A stretch of 41,099 nucleotides of DNA from an uncultured Alphaproteobacteria bacterium (GCA_944391725.1 CALXUQ010000008.1:1-41099); one strand, 5' to 3'. Counted from the first letter of the stretch, positions 1-9,400 are shown. A program made the numbers and translations. The notes: generated from the sequence alone by a model not told the origin.

Positions 1-62
1 GGACATTTTATCAGACTATATTCTAATTTCTCAAAATACATGATTTTACTACCTTTTACACC

Positions 63-120
63 AAAAGTCCGATAATTATTGAAAAATCGACGCTTTTAAA
101 AACCAAACAATCGGACTTTT
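63..120. repeat. 11-bp inverted repeat
   Basis: The arms AAAAGTCCGAT (63-73) and ATCGGACTTTT (110-120) are perfectly complementary and enclose a 36-nt AT-rich loop. It lies in the gene-free first 370 bases, next to a clear terminator. It may be a long-loop hairpin or the edge of a decayed repeat; there is no gene on either side inside the window to assign it to. Confidence 0.4.
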
Positions 121-143
121 AGGGATTCAGCCCTGATAAAGCA

Positions 144-169
144 AAAAGACACCCTTTTGAGTGTCTTTT
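144..169 (-). terminator. intrinsic terminator hairpin behind the tRNA 3'-end copy
   Basis: AAAAGACAC (144-152) pairs with GTGTCTTTT (161-169) around an 8-nt loop. Both flanks are A/T-rich, so it could act in either direction. On the minus strand it follows directly after the duplicated tRNA 3' end at 176-195, mirroring the arrangement at the intact tRNA. Confidence 0.6.
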
Positions 170-174
170 CAAAA

Positions 175-195
175 ATGGAGCGGATAACGGGAATC
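175..195 (-). repeat. duplicate of the tRNA-Gly 3' end
   Basis: The 21 bases here are identical to 372-392. That stretch is the 3' end of the intact tRNA-Gly gene: half of the T-loop and T-stem, the 3' acceptor strand, the discriminator base and CCA. The rest of a tRNA is missing; identity stops abruptly at 196. A direct repeat limited to the T-loop-to-CCA segment resembles an integrase attachment site left by an element that is now almost fully deleted. A truncated tRNA copy is equally possible. Confidence 0.6.
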
Positions 196-341
196 TTGAG
201 TTTGTTTTGTAACATTTGCTTCGTTGCGCTGTCGCTGCTCGCAAATTAACAAAACTACACCGCTCGGAACGAAAACTAACATCGGTTAGTTTTCTATCGC
301 CTCGCGCCCTCTCGGGTTCGATTCAAGTCATTATTTCCATT
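196..341. other. gene-free spacer with inverted repeats between tRNA copy and tRNA
   Basis: No credible gene is seen. The stretch is rich in inverted repeats. AAAACTAAC (272-280) and GTTAGTTTT (285-293) form a perfect 9-bp stem with loop ATCG. Bases 313-324 are the exact reverse complement of the tRNA T-arm segment at 388-399. An imperfect pair links about 199-220 with 240-256. It may be the residue of a palindromic repeat or of a deleted insertion. Confidence 0.4.
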
Positions 342-370
342 AAAAAACTCCCCAAGAAGGGGAGTTTTTT
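342..370 (-). terminator. terminator of tRNA-Gly
   Basis: AAAAAACTCCCC (342-353) and GGGGAGTTTTTT (359-370) form a perfect 12-bp stem with a 5-nt loop. It lies two bases beyond the CCA of the minus-strand tRNA and gives a T-run after the GC stem. Confidence 0.85.
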
Positions 371-372
371 AA

Positions 373-446
373 TGGAGCGGATAACGGGAATCGAACCCGC
401 ATTAAAAGCTTGGGAAGCTCTCGTTCTACCATTGAACTATATCCGC
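373..446 (-). tRNA. tRNA-Gly (anticodon CCC)
   Basis: Read on the minus strand, the gene begins GCGGATA at 446 and ends TATCCGC-T-CCA at 373, so the 7-bp acceptor stem is perfect and CCA is encoded. The anticodon stem AGAGC/GCTTT carries the loop TTCCCAA, giving anticodon CCC, which reads the glycine codon GGG. The T-arm has the usual GGTTCGATTCC core. It is a single gene with its own terminator at 342-370. Its 3' end is duplicated at 175-195. Confidence 0.95.
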
Positions 447-521
447 AAAGCAAAGAAAATATACACCCAACAGCAAAAGAATCAATACAAATTTTCACTT
501 TTATCCAAACAAAAAATATAT

Positions 522-548
522 AAAAAAGCCCCCCGCAAAGGAGGGCTA
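522..548 (-). terminator. terminator of the SPFH gene
   Basis: On the minus strand AGCCCTCC pairs with GGGGGGCT around a short loop (one mismatch) and is followed by TTTTTTATA. It lies about 25 bases past the stop codon of the gene at 571-1395. Confidence 0.65.
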
Positions 549-570
549 AATTAAGACGCACGGATTTTTT

Positions 571-1395
571 TTACTTCTGATTACCGAGGTTGATAAATGG
601 CACGGTTTCACCCATCATATAATTAGGCAATTTTCCATCCCATTTTTGCACTGCCTCATACTCAACCAGCTTTTTATTCTCAGCCAAAGCCGCAGCTTTA
701 ACTTTCATTGCATTAGCTTCCGCCTCCGCCACAATACGCTTTTGCTCTGCCTCTTCAGTAACACGTCTGGTATTGTTTATTGCCTCCTGTGCTTTTTGAT
801 CTGCAATCACCTTGTCTTCAATCGCCGTTTCAAAGCGATGAGAATAAGTGATATCTTTTAGTTCAAAACCCACATTCTGAATAAATTGCTTATCCACTCG
901 CTCTTTCAATTGCTGCAATATCACCTCACGAGCAGAATCTCGACGTGACACCAAAACTTGAGCTTGGATTTGTCCAACCACATCTTTGATAGCCCCAAAC
1001 AAATGATTATTAATGAGTTTAGGCTCATAATTTAACCCCACCTGCTCATAGAGCAAATACACATTTTCGGGGTTAATATTATACGTCAACACATAATCAA
1101 TTTGGGCCAATTGGACGTCCGAGGTATAGGTTTCCGTGCTATCTGCAATAATACGGGTCCTAACATCAACCGGAACCATACTACTGATTAGCGGCATCTT
1201 GAAGCCTACTCCGTTTACATAAGACTTCTGGGACACTTTTCCCAGCACCACCTTCACGCCTCGATAACCGGGGTCAATGATATAGATACCTGAAAAAACC
1301 ACCGTCAGTAATAAAATAGCCACGACAGCCACTCCGCCCCACTTCAAATAAGCGGAAACATTTGATTTTTGTTCGCGATTCTGATTTCCGTACAT
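571..1395 (-). CDS. SPFH/Band 7 (prohibitin-type) membrane protein
   Basis: A 274-residue protein of the stomatin/prohibitin/HflC superfamily. These are membrane-anchored scaffolds that often control membrane proteases such as FtsH; the exact partner cannot be read here. A short polar N-terminus is followed by one membrane segment (about residues 20-40, VAVVAILLLTVVFSGIYII). The Band 7 core comes next, beginning DPGYRGVKVVLGKV. A charged, alanine- and glutamate-rich coiled coil follows (about 190-245, including AEAEANAMKVKAAALAENKK). The C-terminus ends in a short hydrophobic patch. An upstream TTG at 1401 is possible, but the ATG at 1395 is preferred; neither has a clear Shine-Dalgarno site. 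The gene stands alone between a possible promoter at 1639-1667 and the terminator at 522-548. Confidence 0.9.
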   Translation of the reverse strand: MYGNQNREQKSNVSAYLKWGGVAVVAILLLTVVFSGIYIIDPGYRGVKVVLGKVSQKSYVNGVGFKMPLISSMVPVDVRTRIIADSTETYTSDVQLAQIDYVLTYNINPENVYLLYEQVGLNYEPKLINNHLFGAIKDVVGQIQAQVLVSRRDSAREVILQQLKERVDKQFIQNVGFELKDITYSHRFETAIEDKVIADQKAQEAINNTRRVTEEAEQKRIVAEAEANAMKVKAAALAENKKLVEYEAVQKWDGKLPNYMMGETVPFINLGNQK

Positions 1396-1410
1396 AAACA
1401 AAAAAATTAG

Positions 1411-1611
1411 CTAACAAAACATTCCTCTGCAAACATTGTAATCTTTTAACGTTTCGCCATTGATTTTATATTTTGGTCCCTCAAACACGTAGTTTATTCG
1501 ATACAATCGACGGGCGGCCCTGCGAACGGCACTTTTACCAATATTGAAAACGTAGCACACAAATGCTGAAAACTCTGACCTATAGACTTCTGTTTTGCTA
1601 ATATTAAACAA
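1411..1611 (-). CDS. possible small ORF, unrecognised
   Basis: A 66-codon open frame on the minus strand, ending 15 bases before the SPFH start. It can begin only at TTG (1611) or GTG and has no Shine-Dalgarno site. The predicted product is basic, with arginine clusters (VRRAARRLYRI), and I do not recognise it. It may be a real small protein, a decayed gene end, or simply the 5' leader of the SPFH transcript. If it is not a gene, 1396-1756 holds only a candidate promoter and a terminator. Confidence 0.25.
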   Translation of the reverse strand: MFNISKTEVYRSEFSAFVCYVFNIGKSAVRRAARRLYRINYVFEGPKYKINGETLKDYNVCRGMFC

Positions 1612-1638
1612 TAAATCTAGAATAAATATTTTTTCGTC

Positions 1639-1667
1639 AAATTACGATATTTCCAACATATTGTCAA
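1639..1667 (-). promoter_or_regulatory. candidate sigma-70 promoter
   Basis: On the minus strand a perfect -35 box TTGACA (1667-1662) is followed after 17 bases by TAATTT (1644-1639), a weak -10. It points toward the small ORF at 1411-1611 and the SPFH gene. Confidence 0.4.
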
Positions 1668-1709
1668 CAATTATTAAAATGCCCCATAAAAAAACTGTTT
1701 ACTCTCAAC

Positions 1710-1736
1710 AAAAAAGCGCACCTATAAGATGCGCTT
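1710..1736 (-). terminator. terminator of the small lipoprotein gene
   Basis: On the minus strand AAGCGCA (1736-1730) pairs with TGCGCTT (1720-1714) and is followed by a T-run (1714-1710). It lies 20 bases past the stop codon of 1757-2074. Confidence 0.75.
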
Positions 1737-1756
1737 AAGTTAAGAGCCGATTTAAT

Positions 1757-2074
1757 CTATTGGGCGTTTATCGCCGAGTTCAAATTTTTCAAATTAGCAA
1801 TAATCGATTCGGCGGTTGATTGCGATTCCTCGCTAATTCCGGCCGCTTGCAAAGCTAATTTTTTCAAACAGGTATTCACCATTTCATCAGCTGTTGCACT
1901 CATGGTATTGTTAAACAAAGTACCGGCTTGGAGTTTGCTGTTTGCCTCGCTCACCAAACAAGCCCGCATTTTTTCTTTCGGGGTAGCATTGGAAGACACC
2001 GTGGTATATTGGCTTAAATTTGCACAAGCCGCGGTTGACAACAACATCAAAGCACCGATAACCAATTTTTTCAT
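1757..2074 (-). CDS. small predicted lipoprotein, function unknown
   Basis: A 105-residue protein with a lipoprotein signal peptide: MKK, a hydrophobic stretch, then the lipobox STAAC. After cleavage Cys17 would be lipidated and the short mature chain, mostly polar with helical character, would face the periplasm. Two further cysteines (in MRACLV and VNTCLKK) could form a disulfide. Two ATGs stand side by side at 2077 and 2074. The strong site AAAGGAGG sits 3 bases before the first and 6 before the second, so 2074 is preferred. It is a single gene with its own terminator. I do not recognise the family. Confidence 0.85.
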   Translation of the reverse strand: MKKLVIGALMLLSTAACANLSQYTTVSSNATPKEKMRACLVSEANSKLQAGTLFNNTMSATADEMVNTCLKKLALQAAGISEESQSTAESIIANLKNLNSAINAQ

Positions 2075-2232
2075 CATAAACCTCCTTTAATTATTGATAA
2101 TATATCAATACTTCCAAGCCCATCTAAAGTCAAAAAAAAATTTATAATTTTCAGCAAGCGCGATTTCGAGTTTTTTTAACATTCTTTGTTACATACAAGC
2201 CGAATTTTTTAATAGATTTTTGAAAACTGATG

Positions 2233-2241
2233 TGATATAAA
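2233..2241 (+). promoter_or_regulatory. candidate extended -10 promoter of nifJ
   Basis: TGATATAAA is an extended -10 (TG, one base, TATAAA). No good -35 box is seen at the usual distance. Transcription would begin near 2248, leaving a leader of about 115 nt before nifJ. Confidence 0.45.
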
Positions 2242-2248
2242 GCGCGCA

Positions 2249-2323
2249 TATAGAAGATTCTATATTAAGTTAACCGAGCCGGAAGATTAGGCCTAAAATC
2301 GTCTCAATCCGAGGGCTTTTTTT
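2249..2323 (+). promoter_or_regulatory. nifJ leader with palindrome and terminator-like hairpin
   Basis: The leader first holds the near-perfect palindrome TATAGAAGATTCTATA (2249-2264). Next comes a longer imperfect hairpin whose base pairs AGCC (2277-2280) with GGCT (2314-2317), with a further GATT/AATC pairing inside. Seven T residues follow (2317-2323). A terminator-like element between promoter and ORF suggests attenuation or antitermination of nifJ. It could also be the terminator of an upstream transcript. No known riboswitch was recognised. Confidence 0.4.
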
Positions 2324-2363
2324 GTGTTGTTTATAACACCAAACTCAATAAGGAAACTAACTT

Positions 2364-5300
2364 ATGTCAGAAGTAAAAATGAAAATGATGGATGGTAACG
2401 AAGCCGCGGCTTCCGTTGCCCACCGTTTGAATGAAGTCTGCGTAATTTACCCGATTACCCCGTCCTCACCGATGGGCGAATGGGCCGATGCGTGGTCTGC
2501 AGCCAAACAAAAGAACATCTGGGGCGTTGTACCCGAAGTTCAGGAAATGCAGTCTGAAGCCGGTGCCGCCGGTGCTTGCCATGGTTCAATCCAGGCCGGT
2601 GCTTTGACCACCACCTTTACCGCTTCTCAAGGCTTGTTGTTGATGATCCCCAACATGTATAAAATCGCCGGTGAGTTATCACCGTTTGTAATGCACGTTG
2701 CGGCTCGTTCTTTGGCATATCACGCCTTGTCGATTTTCGGAGATCACACCGACGTTATGGGTTGCCGTCAAACCGGTTTTGCCATGCTCTGCTCCAACTC
2801 CGTACAAGAAGCTCACGACTTTGCTGCCATTGCTCAAACCTCGACCATGCGCAGCCGTGTACCGTTCATGCACTTTTTTGATGGTTTACGCACTTCGCAC
2901 GAAATCAAAAAAATCAAATTGCTCTCTGACGACGATTTGAGAGAAATGGTCAAAGACGTTGATATGCAATTCAACGCCGAACACGCTCTCCGTCCTGAAA
3001 AACCGGTTATCCGCGGTACTGCACAAAACCCGGATGTATTCTTCCAAGGACGTGAGGCTTCCAACCCCTACTACAAGAAGGTTGAAGGCATTGTTCAAGA
3101 AGAAATGAACAAATTTGCCAAGATTTCCGGCCGTCAATATCATGTTGTTGATTACGTTGGCCCGCAAGATGCCGAGCAAGTAATCGTCATCATGGGTTCT
3201 GGTGCCGAAACCGTTGAAGAAACCATCAACTACCTCAACAACAACGGCTACAAAGTCGGCTTGGTCAAAGTTCGTCTGTATCGTCCGTTCCCGGAAAAAT
3301 CTTTCATCAAAGCTCTGCCCAAGAGTGTTAAGGTTGTTAACGTTTTGGATAGAACCAAAGAGTCCGGCTCAACCGGTGAACCTCTCTACCTTGACGTAGT
3401 TGCCACCTTGACCCAAGCTTTTGCTAATGGTGAAATCGCCAATATGCCGCGCATTTTCGGCGGCCGCTATGGTTTGTCTTCTAAAGAGTTCACCCCCGGC
3501 ATGGTCAAAGCTGTTTATGACAACGGCGCATCTGCCAAACCGATTAACGGCTTCACCGTTGGTATCAATGATGACGTCAACAAGACTTCTTTGCCTTATG
3601 ACGATTCGATTGATACTGAACCCAAAGACGTTGTTCGTGCCGTCTTCTTCGGCTTGGGTGCAGATGGTACCGTTGGTGCTAACAAAAACTCCATTAAGAT
3701 TATTGCTGAAGATGCCGGTAAATACGGCCAAGGCTACTTTGTTTACGATTCTCGTAAGTCTGGTTCCATGACCACTTCACACTTGCGTTTTTCTGACAAT
3801 CCGATTAAGGCCGCATACCTCATCAGCAAAGCCGATTTTGTGGCCTGCCACCAGTTCCCGTTCATGGCTAAGGTAGACATCTTAAAGATTGCCAAACCCG
3901 GTGCCACCTTCTTGCTCAACGCTCCTTACAGCGCTGACGAAGTATGGGATCACCTCCCGATTGAGGTTCAAGAGGAAATCATCAACAAGAAGCTCAAGTT
4001 CTATACCATTAACGCGGTAGAAGTTGCCCGCCAAACCGGTATGGGCATGCGCATCAATACCGTAATGCAGACCTGCTTCTTTGCAATTTCCAACATCTTG
4101 CCTAAAGACGAGGCCATTGCCCAAATCAAGAACGCAATTAAGAAAACCTACAGCAAGAAAGGCGACGCCATTGTTCAAAAGAACTTTGTTGCGGTTGATG
4201 CCTCTTTGGAACACTTGCACGAGGTTAAATATCCGTCTACCGTCACTTCCAAATTCCACCGCAATCTGCCTGTTCCGGCCGATGCTCCGGAATTTGTTAA
4301 GAAGCTCACCGGCGAGATTATTGCCGACCGCGGTAATGAACTTCCGGTCTCTGCTTTTGAGCAAGTTGTTGACGGAACCTGGCCGACCGGCACAACCAAA
4401 TATGAGAAACGCTGCATTGCCACCGAAATTCCGGTGTGGGATCCCAATACTTGTATCCAATGCGGTAAATGCTCACTGGTTTGCCCGCACGGCGTAATCC
4501 GTATGAAAGTTGCCGATGAGGCTGAGCTCAAGAATGCTCCGGCCGGTTTCAAATCTGCCGCCTATAAGGGTAAAGAATTTGCCGGCAAACAGTTCATCTG
4601 GCAAATGTCTCCTGAAGACTGCACTGGTTGCGGTATCTGCGTGAGCGCCTGCCCGGCTAAGAACAAAGAAAATCCGGAAAGAAAAGCCATCAATATGGAT
4701 CACATTGAAAACCACCTTGATGAGCAAAAAGCTTGCTGGAAGTTCTTTGAAACTCTGCCTTATGTAAAACGTACTGAAGTAGTTAAGAACCTGCCCAAGA
4801 CCACACAGCTGATTCAACCGCTGTTTGAGTTCTCCGGTGCCTGCGCCGGCTGCGGTGAAACTCCGTATGTCAAATTGTTGACTCAGTTGTTTGGCGACCG
4901 CATGGTTATTGCCAACGCAACCGGTTGTTCTTCAATTTACTCTGGTAACTTGCCGACCACACCTTATGCCAAAGACGAAAAAGGTCACGGACCGGCTTGG
5001 GCCAACTCTTTGTTTGAAGACAACGCCGAGTTTGGTTTGGGCATGAGATTTTCTATCGACCAACAAACCCATTTTGCCAAAGACCTGCTGAATGGTTTGA
5101 AAGACAAGATTGGCGCTGAGTTGGTAGAAAAAATCTTGAACAACCCGCAGTCAACCGATGTTGAAATTGACGAGCAACGCGACAATGTTAAAGCACTGCG
5201 CGAAAAACTCGCCGGTATCAACACACCTGAGGCCAAACACTTGGATAAACTGGCTGATTACCTGATTAAGAAATCCGTATGGATTTTGGGTGGTGACGGC

Positions 5301-5924
5301 TGGGCTTATGATATTGGCTTCGGTGGTTTGGACCACGCGATTGCATCTGGCCGCAACATCAACATCTTGGTAATGGACACCGGTGTATATTCTAACACCG
5401 GCGGACAGCAGTCCAAAGCTACCCCGATGGGTGCATCTGCTAAGTTCGCGACCGCCGGTAAGGCCTTGCCGAAGAAAGACTTGGGTATGATTGCTATGTC
5501 TTATGGCAATGTCTATGTTGCTCAAGTTGCTTTTGGTGCCAACGATACACAAGTTATCAAAGCCATGAACGAAGCCGAGGCTTATGATGGTCCGTCGATT
5601 ATCATTGCATACTCGCACTGTATTGCTCAGGGCTTTAACTTGGCCGATGGTTTGGTTCACCAGAAGAACGCTGTTGAGACCGGCAGCTGGCCGCTTTATC
5701 GTTACAATCCGGAAAACATCAAAGAAGGCAAAGCTCCTCTGATGTTGGATTCAAAAGCGCCGAGCAAACCGCTGTCAGATTATATGTCTAACGAAACTCG
5801 TTTCCAGATTGTCAACAAACAAAATCCGGAACGCTATGAGACCTTGCTCAACAAGGCTCAAGAGAATGTCAAAGAAAAACGTTCTCTGTTAGAACATATG
5901 TCTGAGTTCAAAGTTGTTGAATAA
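2364..5924 (+). CDS. nifJ: pyruvate:ferredoxin (flavodoxin) oxidoreductase
   Basis: A 1186-residue single-chain enzyme of normal family length. It oxidises pyruvate with CoA to acetyl-CoA and CO2 and passes electrons to ferredoxin or flavodoxin in the cytoplasm. Domains run in the standard order: N-terminal pyrimidine-binding domain (GNEAAASVAHRLNEVCVIYP), transketolase-C-like and gamma domains, and an insert with two 4Fe-4S motifs (CIQCGKCSLVCP and CTGCGICVSACP). The TPP domain follows, with the proximal-cluster cysteines in CAGCGETPY, then NATGCSSIYSGNLP and GGDGWAYDIGFGGLDHA. The ATG at 2364 follows AAGGAA at a suitable distance. It is monocistronic, with a leader and its own terminator. 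Its presence implies anaerobic pyruvate metabolism. Confidence 0.97.
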   Translation: MSEVKMKMMDGNEAAASVAHRLNEVCVIYPITPSSPMGEWADAWSAAKQKNIWGVVPEVQEMQSEAGAAGACHGSIQAGALTTTFTASQGLLLMIPNMYKIAGELSPFVMHVAARSLAYHALSIFGDHTDVMGCRQTGFAMLCSNSVQEAHDFAAIAQTSTMRSRVPFMHFFDGLRTSHEIKKIKLLSDDDLREMVKDVDMQFNAEHALRPEKPVIRGTAQNPDVFFQGREASNPYYKKVEGIVQEEMNKFAKISGRQYHVVDYVGPQDAEQVIVIMGSGAETVEETINYLNNNGYKVGLVKVRLYRPFPEKSFIKALPKSVKVVNVLDRTKESGSTGEPLYLDVVATLTQAFANGEIANMPRIFGGRYGLSSKEFTPGMVKAVYDNGASAKPINGFTVGINDDVNKTSLPYDDSIDTEPKDVVRAVFFGLGADGTVGANKNSIKIIAEDAGKYGQGYFVYDSRKSGSMTTSHLRFSDNPIKAAYLISKADFVACHQFPFMAKVDILKIAKPGATFLLNAPYSADEVWDHLPIEVQEEIINKKLKFYTINAVEVARQTGMGMRINTVMQTCFFAISNILPKDEAIAQIKNAIKKTYSKKGDAIVQKNFVAVDASLEHLHEVKYPSTVTSKFHRNLPVPADAPEFVKKLTGEIIADRGNELPVSAFEQVVDGTWPTGTTKYEKRCIATEIPVWDPNTCIQCGKCSLVCPHGVIRMKVADEAELKNAPAGFKSAAYKGKEFAGKQFIWQMSPEDCTGCGICVSACPAKNKENPERKAINMDHIENHLDEQKACWKFFETLPYVKRTEVVKNLPKTTQLIQPLFEFSGACAGCGETPYVKLLTQLFGDRMVIANATGCSSIYSGNLPTTPYAKDEKGHGPAWANSLFEDNAEFGLGMRFSIDQQTHFAKDLLNGLKDKIGAELVEKILNNPQSTDVEIDEQRDNVKALREKLAGINTPEAKHLDKLADYLIKKSVWILGGDGWAYDIGFGGLDHAIASGRNINILVMDTGVYSNTGGQQSKATPMGASAKFATAGKALPKKDLGMIAMSYGNVYVAQVAFGANDTQVIKAMNEAEAYDGPSIIIAYSHCIAQGFNLADGLVHQKNAVETGSWPLYRYNPENIKEGKAPLMLDSKAPSKPLSDYMSNETRFQIVNKQNPERYETLLNKAQENVKEKRSLLEHMSEFKVVE

Positions 5925-5940
5925 GCAACCTCTGACTACA

Positions 5941-5977
5941 AAAAAAGCTCCTCGGCAAGTTCCGGGGAGTTTTTTTT
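5941..5977 (+). terminator. terminator of nifJ
   Basis: CTCCTCGG (5948-5955) pairs with CCGGGGAG (5962-5969; one mismatch) around CAAGTT and is followed by eight T residues. Confidence 0.85.
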
Positions 5978-6018
5978 AGGTGTTAAAAATTTTTATAAAA
6001 GGATAATTATAGAAAATA

Positions 6019-6345
6019 TCAGCGTCGCGAGAAGTTATTGTTGCGAACTGCATTCATCATATTAGCGGCACTATTAATTTCTTTTGTGAGCATTTTTTCT
6101 TTATAAATTTTAGCAAATTCACCGCGCAACCGCTGCATATCGGCATCGACCATATCAAAATCATGATATTTCTCAAACATTTTCTGCTCCCACGGAATTA
6201 GATTATCCATTTCCACTCGCAGACTGCCGTCTTCATTAACATATTGGCAGGTAAAACCCAAACCGGTTATATGACGCGCTGACTTATGAGGAATATCAAT
6301 TTCCCAATCTTTCAAAAACTCTTCATTTTTATTTTGCTCTGTCAT
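6019..6345 (-). CDS. small soluble protein, function unknown
   Basis: A 108-residue acidic protein without signal peptide or membrane segment. The N-terminal half looks like a small beta domain (ITGLGFTCQYVNEDGSLRVE) and the C-terminal half is helical and charged (DADMQRLRGEFAKIYKEKML). The ATG at 6345 is well supported by GGAGG six bases upstream. The gene is transcribed convergently with nifJ and divergently from the large gene at 6479. I do not recognise the family. Confidence 0.75.
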   Translation of the reverse strand: MTEQNKNEEFLKDWEIDIPHKSARHITGLGFTCQYVNEDGSLRVEMDNLIPWEQKMFEKYHDFDMVDADMQRLRGEFAKIYKEKMLTKEINSAANMMNAVRNNNFSRR

Positions 6346-6416
6346 AACCGGCCTCCGCCTAATGTTTCATTTTTATTAATTATATCATGACTCCCCATAT
6401 ATTCAACCCCTTTTAA

Positions 6417-6445
6417 TTGATTATTAGTGAATTTTGGAATAGAAT
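6417..6445 (+). promoter_or_regulatory. candidate sigma-70 promoter of the repeat-protein gene
   Basis: TTGATT (6417-6422), a 17-base spacer and TAGAAT (6440-6445). Transcription would start near 6452, giving a short leader with AAAGGA before the ATG at 6479. Confidence 0.55.
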
Positions 6446-6478
6446 AGAATAAATATAAATATAATAAAGGAACTAGCC

Positions 6479-9400
6479 ATGGCAGAAGAAAAAGATAGTG
6501 CCGAATATAGCCCAGAGATTAAACGAGCTTTGTCTAACTACTTTGAAGGATTGACCGAGCCGGTATCTTTATTTATCGGCACGACTGCCAATAAAGATGA
6601 TAAAGAATTTGCCCGCGACGGCAACAACTCTCTTATTATCAAAACCGTCGAAGCCTTGCGACAAAATGGGGTTGATGCCGTACCTTTTTTTGATGATGCC
6701 GCCAAATTACCCAACAAAGTAGTAGTCAGCAAAACCGGTCTACAAACTCCTTTTGTTGCCCCCGAAAATGCTCAAGCCGAAGCTGTTAATATTTTAAGTA
6801 TCTTAGAGCAACATGGCATTTATAGTTTAGGATTTGTGACCCCCAATACCGAAAAACAACTCCTATATCCATCCTTAAACAATGACATAATGGATAAAGA
6901 TAAGGTAATTGACCTTGAAAAAGCCCACCCGGATCCGGAGCAATTTCAACAAATTATAAATGCGCATGGAGAAGACTTTATCAGCACCATGTTAGATGAA
7001 GCCTCCCACTCACCGGAGTTAAAACTTCTTGACGATATAACCGCCCAAGAAATGGATAATCAAAATCGTATGACGGGCTGTAAAACACTTTATAAAGGCG
7101 GCACGCAAGGTTCCAATGTTTTTGCCGTAATTTCTCCGTATGAAGCGCGCAATGTACCCCACTCTTCACCCCAAATTGTTATTGCCAAAGGTTATTCAGG
7201 ATTAGGCTCCAATTCTTCCTCCAAAGGCGGTGCCACCTACATTGATAAATATAGTCAACGCTCATATGGTTTTATCTATGAACTTGAGGCCAATGCCGAC
7301 CAAAAATATTATGCCAATATTGGCTTGGAAACTGCCAGTAAAGAACTGGAGAATGCCAACAAATACTTTGAAACTCCGGTAATGCCCCACCGCAATAAGG
7401 TCAAAGCCAAATATTTGCACCTCGGAGATAAGAATAATGGTTTTCTTTATCCGATTCCCGAGAATGACCCTCGCTGGCAAAATTTCATGGCCTTGCATGA
7501 ACCATCAGATAATACAATATACGGCAACTTAGCTATCCGTCGTAAACAACAAAAAGACGATGCCAAACTAAACGGTCAGGCTAAGACCTACCAATTTAGC
7601 CACCTTGAAGGTCTTGATATCCCCGATTATCGAGATTTAAGTAATATAGATACCGAAACTTTGCTAAAAAGCTTAGCCCGCCGAGTTGATATCACACGCG
7701 ACGAAAGCGGACGTCTGGTTGTAGATGGATATGTAGATTTAGAGGGGCTTGACATCAGAAAGTTACCGAAAGATTTTGCTAATATTAAAATCAACGGACA
7801 ATTAAATCTTGGGCACAATCCGGAGCTAAAAATCACCTCGTTAGACCAACTCCCCGAAACCACTCAAGGCATTGTAACCCACGGTAGTAATGCTATTAGT
7901 TTTGGAGATTTAAGCAACCACACAACCGAAGAACTAATTGGCAAACTCTGCGGAACTAACGGATTAAAGAAAAATATCGACGGATTTTACCCCTACACCA
8001 CCATTAATACCAACATAGATAAACTTCCGCAAGACTTTAAGGATAGTAAATTTGAAGCCCTTTGCCTTTCTAATAATTATGAATTTTCTTCTTTGCAAGA
8101 TGTTCCCGAAACCCTAAGCGGCATTACCAATCTAAAAGTCAAAGAACAAAAAAACGACCTTAGCATCCATCAATTTTTGAAAAAAACCCTCGGCAATTGC
8201 TACATGGGAACAGTTGAATATCAAGGTGTTTTTTATGGCGGTAATATGCAAGGGAAAGTACCTGATGACTATGTCCCAACCCAAATTCAAGGTAATTTGG
8301 ATTTTTCACAGACTAACATTCATACCTTCCCTAAAGAGATGAAGAACATTCATTGCCAAAGTCTATTGCTCAATCCAGATTGCCAATTTACCAACTTAGA
8401 TAATTTTCCCACCACCAACCGCGGTATCCAAGGTCTGCAACTCACCAGCATTTCCGACACCGAAACCACGCGCTCTTTCTTAGAAAAAATTTATGGCACT
8501 CAAAACCTTGCTGCCAACTCGCATACCACTCAAAACGGCAATATTGTCATCCATAATGACCTTTGGTTAGGCTTTAATAATCACATCACTGCCAACGCTT
8601 TTCCTCATGATTTCAGTTCGCTCCAAATCGGCGGCAATATCACCATCGGAGAACAAGAAAATAGGATAACTATTGAAGAAAGCCTCCAACCGTCAACAGG
8701 TTTCCTCAAACACGATAAACAAATTGATTTATCCGGTTATAAAAACGAGATTCGTTTTGAATATGGCGACTTAAGCAATGCAGAAGAAGTCATATTACCA
8801 CAACAACTTGAGAAACTCAGTTTCAACACCATCACGCTTCCTTCAATCAAGCTTGATTGTTCCGGAACGAAGAATCTGAAGATTTCAGAATATTCCAACT
8901 TGAGCTCTGCCCAATTAATTATGCCTCAACAAGCTGATAGCATTACCATTCAAGATTCCCAACTTCCTAACGGCCCTGTTGAAATTAAGAATGCAAAAAA
9001 CGTAGAAATTAGCAACAGTAACCTCAAAAAAACCAATTTATCCATATCAGATGTTTCAGGGCTAACCTTATCTGACCTTACCTTAAATTCCAATTCTAAA
9101 ATAGATACCTCTAAAGCCAATTGGGTTCACCTGCATCAATGTGATATATCTCACGCTCAAGCCGTTGTTTTTCCAAACTCACCTGAATGCACTATCAGTA
9201 TGTATGAGGTTAAACTGCCTCAAGGTAACTATGATTTCTCTGCATTGCAAAAACCATTTAGCCTCTCGTGCATTGAATTCACTCCGGATTCAAGCTTAAA
9301 GTTACCACAAATTGAACTTGCTCCCGATAAGCTTGGCTGGGGCAGTTATGATATCAATGTCCCTGAGGCATATCAATTTGAGATAGCATATCCGGGCGTG

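Noticed and set aside
216-554. 112-codon plus-strand frame across the tRNA-Gly gene
   Set aside because: It reads antisense through the tRNA and both terminators; such frames are typical artefacts at tRNA genes.
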